In this document: piece after piece, positions 1 to 9,347 of the stretch | Layout: the number at the start of each line of letters is the position of its first letter | How positions within the stretch are numbered: the stretch's first letter is position 1 | Notes under the pieces: generated by a model | Databases searched by the model: none | What the model saw: the letters and a program-made list of their open reading frames with translations, nothing else | Told to the model about the DNA's origin: nothing | Translations under genes and position numbers: made by a program | Assembly (NCBI RefSeq): GCF_030548205.1 | Contig: NZ_JAUORV010000001.1 | Coordinates: 248,001-312,000 of the forward strand | Length of the DNA stretch: 64,000 bases | Source: Aliiglaciecola sp. 3_MG-2023 | GTDB taxonomy: Bacteria; Pseudomonadota; Gammaproteobacteria; Enterobacterales; Alteromonadaceae | Direction: 5' to 3'

Positions 1-108
1 TTGAGACTTTTCTAAAGACTTACGAATTTTGACCGTATCGTGCTTTTTGAGCTTTTCATGTAATGGAAATAATACGTTAGATACAAATTGAGTATATAGA
101 CCAGTCAT
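1..108 (-). CDS. Phenylacetate-CoA ligase-like protein (PaaK/CapK type), N-terminal fragment
   Basis: An open frame starts at an ATG (complement of 106-108), just after the stop of the preceding glycosyltransferase gene, and runs off the left edge. It begins MTGLYTQFVSNVLFPLHEKL and continues to KSLEKSQ. The pattern of an aromatic start, 'PLHEKL', a short basic stretch and a Ser-Gln resembles the N-terminus of adenylate-forming enzymes of the PaaK/CapK family, which are common in capsule and XrtA exopolysaccharide operons. It is probably the next gene of the operon. Only 36 codons are visible, with no AMP-binding motif, so the family is inferred from the N-terminus and context. Confidence 0.55.
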   Translation of the reverse strand, partial: MTGLYTQFVSNVLFPLHEKLKKHDTVKIRKSLEKSQ

Positions 109-111
109 CCA

Positions 112-1326
112 CTAATGCTCCCTTAAGCTGACTAAATTGTTGTAAATTTCCATAATCTTGGCCATCCTTGTATCCCAATGATTTTGTTGGGCGTAGTTAA
201 CGATTGCCTGCCTATCCCACTCTTTATTGAGGCCTTGCTTAATCGAGGTAAACAATGCCGGATGGTCATCAAATGGCACAATCTCGCCAACATCGTCACT
301 GTTTATCACTTCGCTATTACCGCCCACATCACTTGCAATAACCGGCGTGCCGCAGGCCATACTTTCAAGAATAACATTTGCCCACCCCTCATTGGCTGTT
401 GAGAGCACAAAAAGATCAGCAGATGACAATGGTGCACTGAGTTTATTCGGTGGTAAAGAACCTAAAAACTTAACATGCTCCTCTAAATCCAAGCTGTTAA
501 CTTGGGCACGCAATTCAGCTTCAATATTGCCCTCTGCACTTGCCCCCCCCACAATTAAATACACCAGATTAGGATAGCTCAACAGTAACTCAGGAAGGCA
601 GTCGATCACTCGATGAAAACCTTTTCGTCTAACTAAACCACCAACCGTAATCAGCACTTTAGCATCTTCATCAATGCCCATTTGTCTTCGCGCGTTTTTC
701 GGCTCCAAAGCAGAAAACTTATGGGTATCGACTCCGTTACCTACAACAGTAAATTTGTCTTCTTGAGCTCCCAGTGAGACAGCAAGCTGCTTCAATGAGT
801 TTGCCACACAGAACATGTGATCGGCATCTTGCCAAGCCTGTAACATTAACTTTAACTTTTCAGGATCTTGACTATGTGTCAATTCAGTACCGCGAAGTGT
901 AATAGTAACCTTCTTATTGAGTCGCTGGGCAACTTTGGTTGCGGCTAATCCATCAGGATAGGTAAAGTGACTATCGATAATATCAATTGTTTGTTGCAGT
1001 TCTAATTGCTTAGCAACTTTGTAAGCCGCTCTAGCCATCATTGTTCCGTCTAGTTTTCGAAAAAATTTGGGGATAGATAAAAAACGCGGGAAATGCACAG
1101 TGATCCCTTGCTGAACTTCCTTTTTTGCTGGCATTGGACGATAGTTTGGTTTGAATAATCGGATCAAACCTTGCCCAGGAAACCAAGGGACGGGACTGAT
1201 GACCTCAATGTCTGCGAATTCTGCGACCCGAAACATCCTTTCACGCACGAACAAGCCTGATTGCTTTCGCACTGAGTTTGGAAACAAGGAACTCAATACA
1301 ACAATTCGAAGGCGTTTCATGCTCAT
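112..1326 (-). CDS. GT4 family glycosyltransferase of the XrtA exopolysaccharide operon
   Basis: A 404-residue GT-B fold glycosyltransferase, probably cytoplasmic or membrane-associated, adding a sugar to the lipid-linked repeat unit. The N-terminal domain begins with 'SSLFPNSVRKQSGLFVRER'. The C-terminal domain carries GGLVRRKG near residue 229 and the GT4 EX7E signature NEGWANVILES near residue 314, followed by GTPVIASDVGG, which binds the nucleotide-sugar. The start ATG overlaps the stop of the upstream gene (ATGA), so the two are probably translationally coupled. Donor and acceptor sugars cannot be read from the sequence. Confidence 0.88.
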   Translation of the reverse strand: MSMKRLRIVVLSSLFPNSVRKQSGLFVRERMFRVAEFADIEVISPVPWFPGQGLIRLFKPNYRPMPAKKEVQQGITVHFPRFLSIPKFFRKLDGTMMARAAYKVAKQLELQQTIDIIDSHFTYPDGLAATKVAQRLNKKVTITLRGTELTHSQDPEKLKLMLQAWQDADHMFCVANSLKQLAVSLGAQEDKFTVVGNGVDTHKFSALEPKNARRQMGIDEDAKVLITVGGLVRRKGFHRVIDCLPELLLSYPNLVYLIVGGASAEGNIEAELRAQVNSLDLEEHVKFLGSLPPNKLSAPLSSADLFVLSTANEGWANVILESMACGTPVIASDVGGNSEVINSDDVGEIVPFDDHPALFTSIKQGLNKEWDRQAIVNYAQQNHWDTRMAKIMEIYNNLVSLREH

Positions 1327-2528
1327 TTTCTCAGTAAATTTTCGTAAATAGACTGATAATTAGCCACTGAGTTTTTCCAGTTTCTAATTTGCATCACAAA
1401 GTTGCGGCCATTTTCAATCATGTCAGGCCAAGAATCACGGTTCGATAAAACGTTTACCGCGGTACTCGCAAGTTGGTCTATATTGCCACTGTCGAATAAC
1501 CACCCTGTTTTACCATCTTCAATGAGCTCTTTATGCCCTCCCACATCGGATGCCAGAACCAATTTACCTTGCGCCATCGCTTCTAGCGGTTTAAGTGGCG
1601 TCACTAATTCGGTTAAGCGCATTGGCTTTCGAGGATAAACCAGTAAATCGACCAAACTATAATACTTGTCAACTTCAGAATGAGGAACACGACCAGGCAT
1701 AATCACATGTTTTTGCAAGCCAAGTTGGTTAATCTGATTTTTCAAATTTTGTTCTTGAGGCCCACCACCGACGAATAAAAAGACAGCATTAGGAATAGAT
1801 TGAAGTATTTTGGGCATAGCAGCAACGATCAAGTCTAAACCTTCATAACCATAGAAAGATCCCAGAAAACCTAATACCACCTTGTCTTTTAATTGGTATT
1901 GATTTTCTAACGACTCATTGCGCTCAGTGATAATATTAAATTGTTCAATATTGACGGCATTGGGTATGACCGTGATTTTATTGTCTGCAATCCCCCTTGA
2001 AAGTAAATCTTGTCGCAGTCCTTCACATATGGTGGTCACTGCATTCGCCTTGTTGACCACATGAGTTTCCATTTTTTGGGTCAAACGATAGCGTAAATCC
2101 CCTTCTTTACAAGTACCGTGGTCAACCGCCGCATCTTCCCAAAACGCGCGGATCTCATAGACTAGGGGCAATCCTGTTTTTTTTGCCGCTTTGATAGCAG
2201 CTAAGCCGTTTAGTGCTGGAGAGTGGGCATGTAAAATATCAGGTTTTTCAATTTCAATGGCTTCTAAAATCCTGTCTCTTAACGGATTAACTAAAGACAA
2301 TTGATTCAAAACCGGTAATTTACTGGCAATGCCATCGGGCGGCGTAGTGCGATAAAATTTTAGGCCATCAACCTCTTCAATGTTGGCCTCACATATTCCT
2401 TGTTTAGCACTAGTAACATGACAAGTTTCCCAGCCCCTTGCACGCTGCTGATTCAGGATAGAGCGAGTACGAAACGTATAACCGCTATGCAAAGGGATAG
2501 AATGATCCAAAATATGCATTATTTTCAC
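1323..2528 (-). CDS. XrtA-associated GT4 glycosyltransferase (TIGR04063-like)
   Basis: A 401-residue GT-B glycosyltransferase. Its opening MKIMHILDHSIPLHSGYTFR and the motif RLTELVTPLKPLEAMAQGK near residue 300 are typical of the glycosyltransferase family that accompanies exosortase A (TIGR04063, from memory). GSFYGYEGLDL near residue 220 and ASDVGGHKELI form the donor-binding half. It lies between the amidotransferase gene (3 bp away) and another GT4 gene (4-bp overlap). Its role is inferred to be assembly of the XrtA-type exopolysaccharide repeat. Substrate unknown. Confidence 0.88.
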   Translation of the reverse strand: MKIMHILDHSIPLHSGYTFRTRSILNQQRARGWETCHVTSAKQGICEANIEEVDGLKFYRTTPPDGIASKLPVLNQLSLVNPLRDRILEAIEIEKPDILHAHSPALNGLAAIKAAKKTGLPLVYEIRAFWEDAAVDHGTCKEGDLRYRLTQKMETHVVNKANAVTTICEGLRQDLLSRGIADNKITVIPNAVNIEQFNIITERNESLENQYQLKDKVVLGFLGSFYGYEGLDLIVAAMPKILQSIPNAVFLFVGGGPQEQNLKNQINQLGLQKHVIMPGRVPHSEVDKYYSLVDLLVYPRKPMRLTELVTPLKPLEAMAQGKLVLASDVGGHKELIEDGKTGWLFDSGNIDQLASTAVNVLSNRDSWPDMIENGRNFVMQIRNWKNSVANYQSIYENLLRK

Positions 2529-2531
2529 AAC

Positions 2532-4430
2532 TTACTGGGCCTTCTGTTGACGTAAAAACGACTCAAACATCATTAATGTCCATAATGACGCACTATTATC
2601 TCGTCGCCCCGAGACATGATCATTAATCAATCGTTGTAACTGAGATTTGTTAAAATAACCTGATTCTGTCATTTGCTTCGACAGGACGCCTTCGTAGAGA
2701 CGCTCTTTCAAGGGCCCTCTAAACCAATTTGCTAACGGCACCGCAAAACCCATTTTTTTGCGATAAAGAACATCGTGGGGAAGATGTGGTTCTAACGCCT
2801 TTTTAAATGAGAGCTTACCCACGCCATTTGCAAGGTTTTTACTTGTGGGAACATTAAACGCCCACTCTACAAATTTGTGATCGATAATAGGCACTCGGAC
2901 TTCCAATGAATGGGCCATAGATGCCCTATCCACTTTAGTTAAAATATCGCCAACTAAATAGGTCTTCATATCGATATATTGTGCAATTTTGGTTTCATCC
3001 AAATGCTTAACTTTGTCACCGTATTTTCTAAAAATCTCTAGTGACGTATAGCCATTAAGGCTTTGTTTATAGTCTTCAGAAAATAATTTAGCTCGATCAC
3101 CTGTGCGCAGAATACTCATGGTATTGTGATACCCTTCGACGGTATCCATAGCCATAGATTGAAAGGTTGTTTTTGCTCGCAGAAACTTCGGTGCCCAATC
3201 GGCTTTAGGATATAACTTGCCCAGTGGACCAAAGATAGGTTTGCGTATTCCCAGCGGCAATAAATTACGAATTTTTTCTTCCCCCTGGTGCATTCTGTAG
3301 CGACTATAACCAGCAAATAGCTCATCACCACCATCACCAGATAAGGCAACGGTCACATGCTTCCTGGCTAATTCGCACACCCTAAAAGTGGGGATTGCCG
3401 AACTATCCGCGTAAGGCTCATCGTATAAATGTGCCAACTGATCCACCAGGTCAAAATCATCCTGCCCAACGACTTCAACTCGATGATTAGTTTTATAGCG
3501 ATCTGCCACTGATTGAGCATATTCGGTTTCATTGAACTCTTTGACATCAAATCCTATGGCGCAGGTATTCACGGGATCGGATTGTAACTGTGACATCATG
3601 GCGACAACCGCACTTGAATCTACACCACCGGATAAAAATGAACCTAGAGGCACATCAGCCACCATGCGAATATCTACAGCTTCCTTAAGACGTTCGATAA
3701 GTTGTTCATCGATTTCTTTTGGATCAATAGGCTGCTCATAGTTGAGTGGCACATCCCAATACTCTTTCGGTTCGGCTATCCCTTTATCACCTTTATGTAA
3801 CATTAAAGTATGACCAGGGGATAACTTAAATGCGTTTTGATAGATGGTGTTCGGCTCAGGTACATAACCTAAGCTGAAATAATCTTCGATTGTGGTATTC
3901 CTAAGATCACGATTAAATGCCGGATGAGCTGTAATGACTTTTAATTCAGAGCCAAATATAAATTCGCCACTGGGCAATAAACTATAGAAAAAAGGTTTGA
4001 TTCCTAAACGGTCACGGGCAATAAATAAACACTCTTTTTGCCTATCCCAAATAGCAAAAGCAAACATTCCCCTTAACTTATGTACACAATCTTCACCCCA
4101 CTCCAACCAAGCATTGAGGATGGTTTCAGTATCACCGTGGGTGTTGAATGTATAACCTTTAGCTGAGAGTTCTTTGTGTAACTCTTTGAAGTTATATATC
4201 TCACCATTGAAGACAACACATGCACGCTTATCAGCGCTTAACATGGGTTGTGGGCTACCTTCTAGATCAATTATCGACAATCGTCTGTGCGCTAAGGCCA
4301 CACCGGGATCAAAAAAGTAATCTCCTGCGTCTGGGCCTCGATGAATTTGTCGATCATTCATCTTTGCAATCAAATCCGCATCAATTCGGGATTGATCTGA
4401 TAGGTGAAAAATACCGGCTATTCCGCACAT
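2532..4430 (-). CDS. XrtA-system asparagine synthase-like amidotransferase
   Basis: A 632-residue glutamine-dependent amidotransferase of the asparagine synthase B fold. It starts MCGIAGIF, so Cys2 after Met removal is the glutaminase nucleophile. The N-terminal class II glutaminase domain carries RGPDAGDYF and NGEIYNF. The ATP-pyrophosphatase loop SGGVDSSAVVAMM lies near residue 265 and LSGDGGDELFAGY near 370. The family (TIGR03108, from memory) is specific to exosortase A exopolysaccharide loci and is thought to amidate a sugar or other acid in the polymer rather than make free asparagine. It is 10 bp from the upstream glycosyltransferase gene. Confidence 0.9.
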   Translation of the reverse strand: MCGIAGIFHLSDQSRIDADLIAKMNDRQIHRGPDAGDYFFDPGVALAHRRLSIIDLEGSPQPMLSADKRACVVFNGEIYNFKELHKELSAKGYTFNTHGDTETILNAWLEWGEDCVHKLRGMFAFAIWDRQKECLFIARDRLGIKPFFYSLLPSGEFIFGSELKVITAHPAFNRDLRNTTIEDYFSLGYVPEPNTIYQNAFKLSPGHTLMLHKGDKGIAEPKEYWDVPLNYEQPIDPKEIDEQLIERLKEAVDIRMVADVPLGSFLSGGVDSSAVVAMMSQLQSDPVNTCAIGFDVKEFNETEYAQSVADRYKTNHRVEVVGQDDFDLVDQLAHLYDEPYADSSAIPTFRVCELARKHVTVALSGDGGDELFAGYSRYRMHQGEEKIRNLLPLGIRKPIFGPLGKLYPKADWAPKFLRAKTTFQSMAMDTVEGYHNTMSILRTGDRAKLFSEDYKQSLNGYTSLEIFRKYGDKVKHLDETKIAQYIDMKTYLVGDILTKVDRASMAHSLEVRVPIIDHKFVEWAFNVPTSKNLANGVGKLSFKKALEPHLPHDVLYRKKMGFAVPLANWFRGPLKERLYEGVLSKQMTESGYFNKSQLQRLINDHVSGRRDNSASLWTLMMFESFLRQQKAQ

Positions 4431-4440
4431 TTGTTAATCC

Positions 4441-5583
4441 TTAATTGCTAAAGGTTTGATAAAGCTCATTATATTTCTCTACCATTGTATTTATACTAAA
4501 ATTTTCCACGCAGTGCTTTCTTACTAACTGACTATTTTTTTGTATAAGCTCAGGCGACACAACATACTGGCTCATTGCATCAGTCAGTTCAGTGACATTG
4601 TTTACTTCAACTAAATGGGATTTTTGCAACGCGTTTGCAATCAACTCAGGGTTACCGCCAACATCGGTGGCGATGACAGGTAAGCCACTTGCCGAAGCTT
4701 CAAGTATGGTGTTAGAAATCCCTTCGGCTAAAGAAGGCAACACAAAAATATCCATGCAGTTCATTAATTCCGCTACATCGGAGCGGTTTCCAGCAAACCA
4801 AACTTGGGATATCAAATCAGCTTCAATGACTCTAGCTTGCATCTTTTCCAGCAAGACACCAGCACCTACGATAATCAAACGAAGACGCTCTTTATGTTCC
4901 GGAAACTGAATAGTAAGGGCAATGAATGCTTCGAGTAAGAAAGTCTGATTTTTAACTTCGGCTAAACGACCAACAGTGCCGAAAATCAGCATATTGTCGG
5001 TTACGAAACTGGAAGGAAGAATACTAGGATCAGATTGCTTAGGCGTAAACTTGTCCACGTCTACGCCATTACATATATGATTGATATCATCAACGCAGAC
5101 CCCTATGGTATCTCTTAGGTAATCAAACGCTTCAGTTGATAGGGCCACATACTTATGAATATAGGTTTTCATAAAGCGTCTTAGCATCTGATATTTTTTG
5201 TTTTGGCCATGCATATCGTTGACATCCCAACCATGTTCACCATGAATACGGTAAGGCACACGACACCACCACCCTACTAGTTGGTTTTCTAGCGTCGCGG
5301 TATTGCGTGTATGCAGAATATCGGGTTCGAGCTGTTTTAATAATTTGCGTAGCTTAAAAAAGATACTGATATCATTACCATCTTTTTTGGCTAAATCAAA
5401 AAACTGTACATTTTGAGTTTCAATACGCTGACAAAAAACCTCTGAGTACCCTTTCAGAGTAACAATAGTATGTTGATACTGTTGTGAATCTAAACGGTTT
5501 ATCAGATTGACCACGCCATTTTCTAATCCACCGGTATCAAACCGATAAATAATATGCATGATATGCGTTTTTTTGAAATCCAT
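4441..5583 (-). CDS. XrtA-system GT4 glycosyltransferase (TIGR03088-like, Stp2)
   Basis: A GT4 glycosyltransferase of about 380 residues. The stretch HIMHIIYRFDTGGLENGVVN is the signature N-terminus of the TIGR03088/Stp2 family tied to exosortase A. The C-terminal half has GTVGRLAEVKNQ and the EX7E motif LAEGISNTILEAS, then ATDVGGNPELI. The frame can be extended to a TTG at 5625, but I prefer the ATG at 5583: it matches the family's usual start and has GAGGGG 12 bases upstream. It follows xrtA in the operon with a gap of about 65 bp. Donor sugar unknown. Confidence 0.87.
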   Translation of the reverse strand: MDFKKTHIMHIIYRFDTGGLENGVVNLINRLDSQQYQHTIVTLKGYSEVFCQRIETQNVQFFDLAKKDGNDISIFFKLRKLLKQLEPDILHTRNTATLENQLVGWWCRVPYRIHGEHGWDVNDMHGQNKKYQMLRRFMKTYIHKYVALSTEAFDYLRDTIGVCVDDINHICNGVDVDKFTPKQSDPSILPSSFVTDNMLIFGTVGRLAEVKNQTFLLEAFIALTIQFPEHKERLRLIIVGAGVLLEKMQARVIEADLISQVWFAGNRSDVAELMNCMDIFVLPSLAEGISNTILEASASGLPVIATDVGGNPELIANALQKSHLVEVNNVTELTDAMSQYVVSPELIQKNSQLVRKHCVENFSINTMVEKYNELYQTFSN

Positions 5584-5649
5584 ATCGGTGTCATTCCCCT
5601 CGTGATAATGCTTACTGCCTGCCAACCTTATTTATAACGGTAATATGTA

Positions 5650-7104
5650 TCATCCACCATTACGCTCACTCAGTATTGATTGTAATTCACTGTTAAAAAG
5701 CTCTTCTGACATATCTTCTAAGGCTTGCTTGCCTTTCTCATTCTTATTATCAGGCACTGATAACATGATTAAATAGCCATTTTGCGCTTGACCTAACAAA
5801 GCTTGAACTGCCTGAACTAATTTAATCTCTAAGGGTTTATGTGTCACCCGCCAAGGAGAAACATAGGTATAGGTTAATAAACGTTTATTCCCATAATTAT
5901 CAATTATCTGCATAGTTCGATAAGTTGGATTTCTATCTTCTGACACGATTGACCATCTTTCGATGTTATACAATTTATTACGACCGTTAATCAGTTCTTG
6001 CCCTTGAATATTGGCATTGTAATACGCGATATAAAATTCAACCCCACCTTTAGTGCCACGATAAACATTGGTTGGATTATGAAAAACAGGCAACCATGTC
6101 GCGTCATTGTTAATTCCCTTTAAGTTAAAGGCCTTGGCAAAATCAGGATTGACAGGGCTAACTGGGTTTTCAAAAGCCGACTTATAAGTAATGCTTAGGG
6201 ACAAAATAACCACTAAAGCACCAATTGGTTTGATAATTGATGAAATTGGATATTTAGGCCCAAATTCATTTTCTAACTTTTCAGCTTTTGGCAGCGGATC
6301 GGCCCAGCGCCCCCCTACCGTAAACATAATCAGAATAACCAAACCAAAAAATAGCCAACCATATATTAAATGATCAACACCAGTGGCGTACTGCATATCT
6401 GACAGATGGGCTATCATAACGATACCGTAAGCTCTAATGCCATTAGCAATTAGTGGTAGAAAGATGGAAAACAGGATAAAAATTATGCGTTTTTTAGCAT
6501 TGTTATAGTTTAAATAGGCAAACAAGGTACCTAGGGTAAATGAAGCGATTAAATAACGAATACCTGAGCAGGCGACTGCCACCTCAAATAACCCACCAGG
6601 AATAGCGATATAAAGTCCTTCGCGAAAAACAGGGATACCGGTTAATTGAATAGCAAAGACGGTAATATCTGCGGTTAATTCCTGAAGCTGAGGGATCAAA
6701 AACTCGCCTGCAGGAACACTAAACAACCAAAAGAAGGAGGTAAATAGCATAATTCGCGCGACTTGATTACCCATGACGCACCAAATCATCATAGGTAACA
6801 TCGCAAAACTTGCGAGCTGCTCTATCACCAGTACTTGTGCCATACTGCCAAACAACCAGACAAAAACTGTACCTAAAACAAAAATCAACGATATATAGGA
6901 TGGTTTAAGGCTAGCGTTGTTTAATTTAGTCCATTTGAGTTTAATCAGATAAATACAAATGGGAAGAATAATAAAACAATGGGTGAAGGTTTCAGATCGA
7001 ATCCAGATGGCCACAGTTGACGCGATACTGTCATGGAAAACCGCGCCCCATAATACAAATATCGTGATTAAATATTTAAAGATGCTACTTTTCCAAAATG
7101 TCAT
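5650..7104 (-). CDS. xrtA: Exosortase A fused to an EpsI domain
   Basis: A 484-residue inner-membrane protein, the presumed transpeptidase that cleaves PEP-CTERM proteins at their C-terminal sorting signal. About eight hydrophobic segments fill the first 290 residues. The catalytic set is visible: Cys in EVAVACSGIRYL (about residue 178), Arg in IANGIRAYG (about 222) and His in VMIAHLSDM (about 231). From about residue 310 a soluble periplasmic EpsI/DUF3485 domain follows (YRGTKGGVEFYIAYY, then RMQIIDN-like strands), so exosortase and EpsI are one polypeptide. ATG start, 2 bp after the upstream glycosyltransferase gene. A likely substrate is the PEP-CTERM protein at 41585-42172. Confidence 0.93.
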   Translation of the reverse strand: MTFWKSSIFKYLITIFVLWGAVFHDSIASTVAIWIRSETFTHCFIILPICIYLIKLKWTKLNNASLKPSYISLIFVLGTVFVWLFGSMAQVLVIEQLASFAMLPMMIWCVMGNQVARIMLFTSFFWLFSVPAGEFLIPQLQELTADITVFAIQLTGIPVFREGLYIAIPGGLFEVAVACSGIRYLIASFTLGTLFAYLNYNNAKKRIIFILFSIFLPLIANGIRAYGIVMIAHLSDMQYATGVDHLIYGWLFFGLVILIMFTVGGRWADPLPKAEKLENEFGPKYPISSIIKPIGALVVILSLSITYKSAFENPVSPVNPDFAKAFNLKGINNDATWLPVFHNPTNVYRGTKGGVEFYIAYYNANIQGQELINGRNKLYNIERWSIVSEDRNPTYRTMQIIDNYGNKRLLTYTYVSPWRVTHKPLEIKLVQAVQALLGQAQNGYLIMLSVPDNKNEKGKQALEDMSEELFNSELQSILSERNGG

Positions 7105-7106
7105 AA

Positions 7107-8294
7107 CTAAACCTTAAATAGTGCAGGTAACTTGCCCATAGTGGCAGTCCACTGTAAATTTTCCATAATCCACTGACGACTCTCAGGTACTTCAGTTTTC
7201 GAATCCAAATAATCACACACGGCCGAACAAAAATGTTCAGCATCATCAGTCACTTTGATATGCACATTCTTTGCATCAATGCCTTCAATTGCCATATTTG
7301 TTGCAACAACAGGTTTTGCCATTGCTAACGCTTCTAATACTTTATTCTGAATGCCTCTGGCAATCTGCAATGGCGCTACAGACACTTTAGCGAGACGAAT
7401 GAAAGGTCGAACATCTTTCACTCTTCCAGTCACCACAATTCCATCGGTGTTATTTAACGACAATATTTGAGCCGTTGGATTGCCCCCTACCACATAAAAA
7501 CTGGCTTTGGGATATCGCCTTCGAACGCTAGGCCAAACATGGTTAACAAACCAAATCACAGCATCTACATTGGCCCAATAATCCATCGCTCCGGTAAACA
7601 CAACATCAACATTCGACGAGATGGGTTCCATCTCTGAATCCGGTGAAAAATATTCGACATCAACCCCATTTAACAACCCTTGCACTTTGTGAAATTGCGT
7701 ATCGGCTAGTTGTTGTTTGAATAAATCGGCTTCAGGATCGGAAACAAATAAAGCATATTGTGAGCGCTCGCAAACTCGGGTTTCAAATGCTTGCAGTTTA
7801 TGATGTTCACGATGATAAACCCACTTGGAGATACCTGATTTATTTTCTGCGTATTGGCGCCACTTGTCAGAATCTACGTCCACGTAATCAACAACTTGAT
7901 GAATACTTTTGCTATGGGCAGAGGTATACATTGCCATCACTGAGGAATAAATAAACACTTGCGTAATATTTTGTTGATCCAGTGTTTTGTTAACCCATCG
8001 CTGCATTTTAGAATTGGCATAATAGGGTTCAGATATGGATTTGCCGGTGATAAAAGCGGTTAACCCTTTTACTTTAGCCCAGGTTTTATTCTGCCCAAGT
8101 AGAAAAACTTGCTTGCAATATTTATCTAATTTAGACGCATACTGCCAATCATAAGGATCATCAACAAAACTACCTAAATAAATATCGAATTGCTCGCTCA
8201 AGACTTTGAGCATATTGAACGAGCGAATCTTGTCGCCCTTGTTAGGCGGAAATGGTATACGGTGACACAAAAACAGCAGTGGTGGCTTAGTCAT
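7107..8294 (-). CDS. XrtA-system GT4 glycosyltransferase (TIGR03087-like, Stp1)
   Basis: A 395-residue GT-B protein opening PPLLFLCHRIPFPPNKGDKI, the hallmark of the TIGR03087/Stp1 family found next to exosortase A. DYVDVDSDKW near residue 137 and VVFTGAMDYWANVDAVIWF near residue 230 are family blocks. PLQIARGIQNKVLEALAMAKPVV is the C-terminal donor-binding segment, with a single Glu in place of the classic EX7E pair, usual for this family. It sits directly upstream of xrtA (2 bp) and 6 bp after the FemAB-like gene. Confidence 0.9.
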   Translation of the reverse strand: MTKPPLLFLCHRIPFPPNKGDKIRSFNMLKVLSEQFDIYLGSFVDDPYDWQYASKLDKYCKQVFLLGQNKTWAKVKGLTAFITGKSISEPYYANSKMQRWVNKTLDQQNITQVFIYSSVMAMYTSAHSKSIHQVVDYVDVDSDKWRQYAENKSGISKWVYHREHHKLQAFETRVCERSQYALFVSDPEADLFKQQLADTQFHKVQGLLNGVDVEYFSPDSEMEPISSNVDVVFTGAMDYWANVDAVIWFVNHVWPSVRRRYPKASFYVVGGNPTAQILSLNNTDGIVVTGRVKDVRPFIRLAKVSVAPLQIARGIQNKVLEALAMAKPVVATNMAIEGIDAKNVHIKVTDDAEHFCSAVCDYLDSKTEVPESRQWIMENLQWTATMGKLPALFKV

Positions 8295-8300
8295 TCACTT

Positions 8301-9347
8301 CTATCCCAAAAATTTGGATAGAAAGGGGCCGATACGACGGCTCAACCAAACAGGTAACTTTTGCCACATTTTAATAAAAAACTGATATTTTGGATTATTA
8401 GGACTTAAATTAGGTAAGGCCTGGCTTTTTACCAAATGAAATTGGTAATGCAATGCAACGGGTTCCATTCCCCAGGTGCGTTTGTATTTAAATGCACCGG
8501 AATCATCCTTACTTCGACCAAAATCGAAATACGAGCACTCCTTGTTTTCTCGTGCATAGCACATTAATTGATAATACATAAAGTCATTACTTTTTAATGC
8601 TCTAGCATCAAACAAACCACCACCGTAAAAAGGTAACACTTGATTCTTATAATAAAAACTTAGTACCGACGAGACCGCTTTTTGATCTTTTTCCACGGTT
8701 AACACATCGCAATTATCACCAAACTCTTGTTTCAGTGATGCAAAATACTTCTTCGGAAAAACCGGTGTACCTAGGTTTCGTACACTTTCTGAATAAACAT
8801 CGTAGGCGGTTTTAGTATCTTCTTCGATACGAAAATTCAAGTCGTTTTTCAACGAGTGCCTGACTACCGCTCTCTGTTTCTTTTTAATTCCCGCAAGAAT
8901 GGCCTCAGGTGTTTCCGCAAGCTCCCATCCAAAGGAAGAATGAGCGCATTTTTCAGTCAATTCAGGGTTATTACGAGTAAAAGGGTAACGCATTTCTAAA
9001 TAATCGACGCCCAATTTGTGCGCAAGTGCAATAGCCTGGTTTTCGAGAAATAAGGTAGCGTCTTCAGAGTTAGAAGCAACGCCACCATAAACACAAAATG
9101 GTGTGGAAATAAGAGCATGGCCAAAGAGTAAACTTTTTTGTTCAACTAAGGGAAGCACACCGACAATTTTGTTATCGGTTGTGGCGTAGAGATAATGACA
9201 GGCATGCCCGTAGACTGATTCGATAACCCGCTTCCAGCCGGTCAAGTGGAAAAAGGTGCCGGTTTCAATACTATCTACAAAATCATCCCATTTTTGCGAC
9301 TCTTGCGCGTCATCACCTAACCTACAGAGTTGGTAGTTTTCCGTCAC
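8301..9347 (-). CDS. XrtA-associated FemAB-like acyltransferase
   Basis: A 348-residue GNAT-fold protein of the FemAB type (TIGR03019 group, from memory). Visible family blocks are ETGTFFHLTGWKRVIESVYG near the N-terminus, KKKQRAVVRHSLKN mid-protein, and SYFDFGRSKDDSGAFKYKRTWG near residue 280. FemAB proteins transfer amino acids from aminoacyl-tRNA to an amine; in XrtA loci the acceptor is unproven, possibly an amino sugar of the polymer. The start codon is GTG, immediately after the stop of the deacetylase gene, so the genes are probably co-translated. Confidence 0.88.
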   Translation of the reverse strand: MTENYQLCRLGDDAQESQKWDDFVDSIETGTFFHLTGWKRVIESVYGHACHYLYATTDNKIVGVLPLVEQKSLLFGHALISTPFCVYGGVASNSEDATLFLENQAIALAHKLGVDYLEMRYPFTRNNPELTEKCAHSSFGWELAETPEAILAGIKKKQRAVVRHSLKNDLNFRIEEDTKTAYDVYSESVRNLGTPVFPKKYFASLKQEFGDNCDVLTVEKDQKAVSSVLSFYYKNQVLPFYGGGLFDARALKSNDFMYYQLMCYARENKECSYFDFGRSKDDSGAFKYKRTWGMEPVALHYQFHLVKSQALPNLSPNNPKYQFFIKMWQKLPVWLSRRIGPFLSKFLG

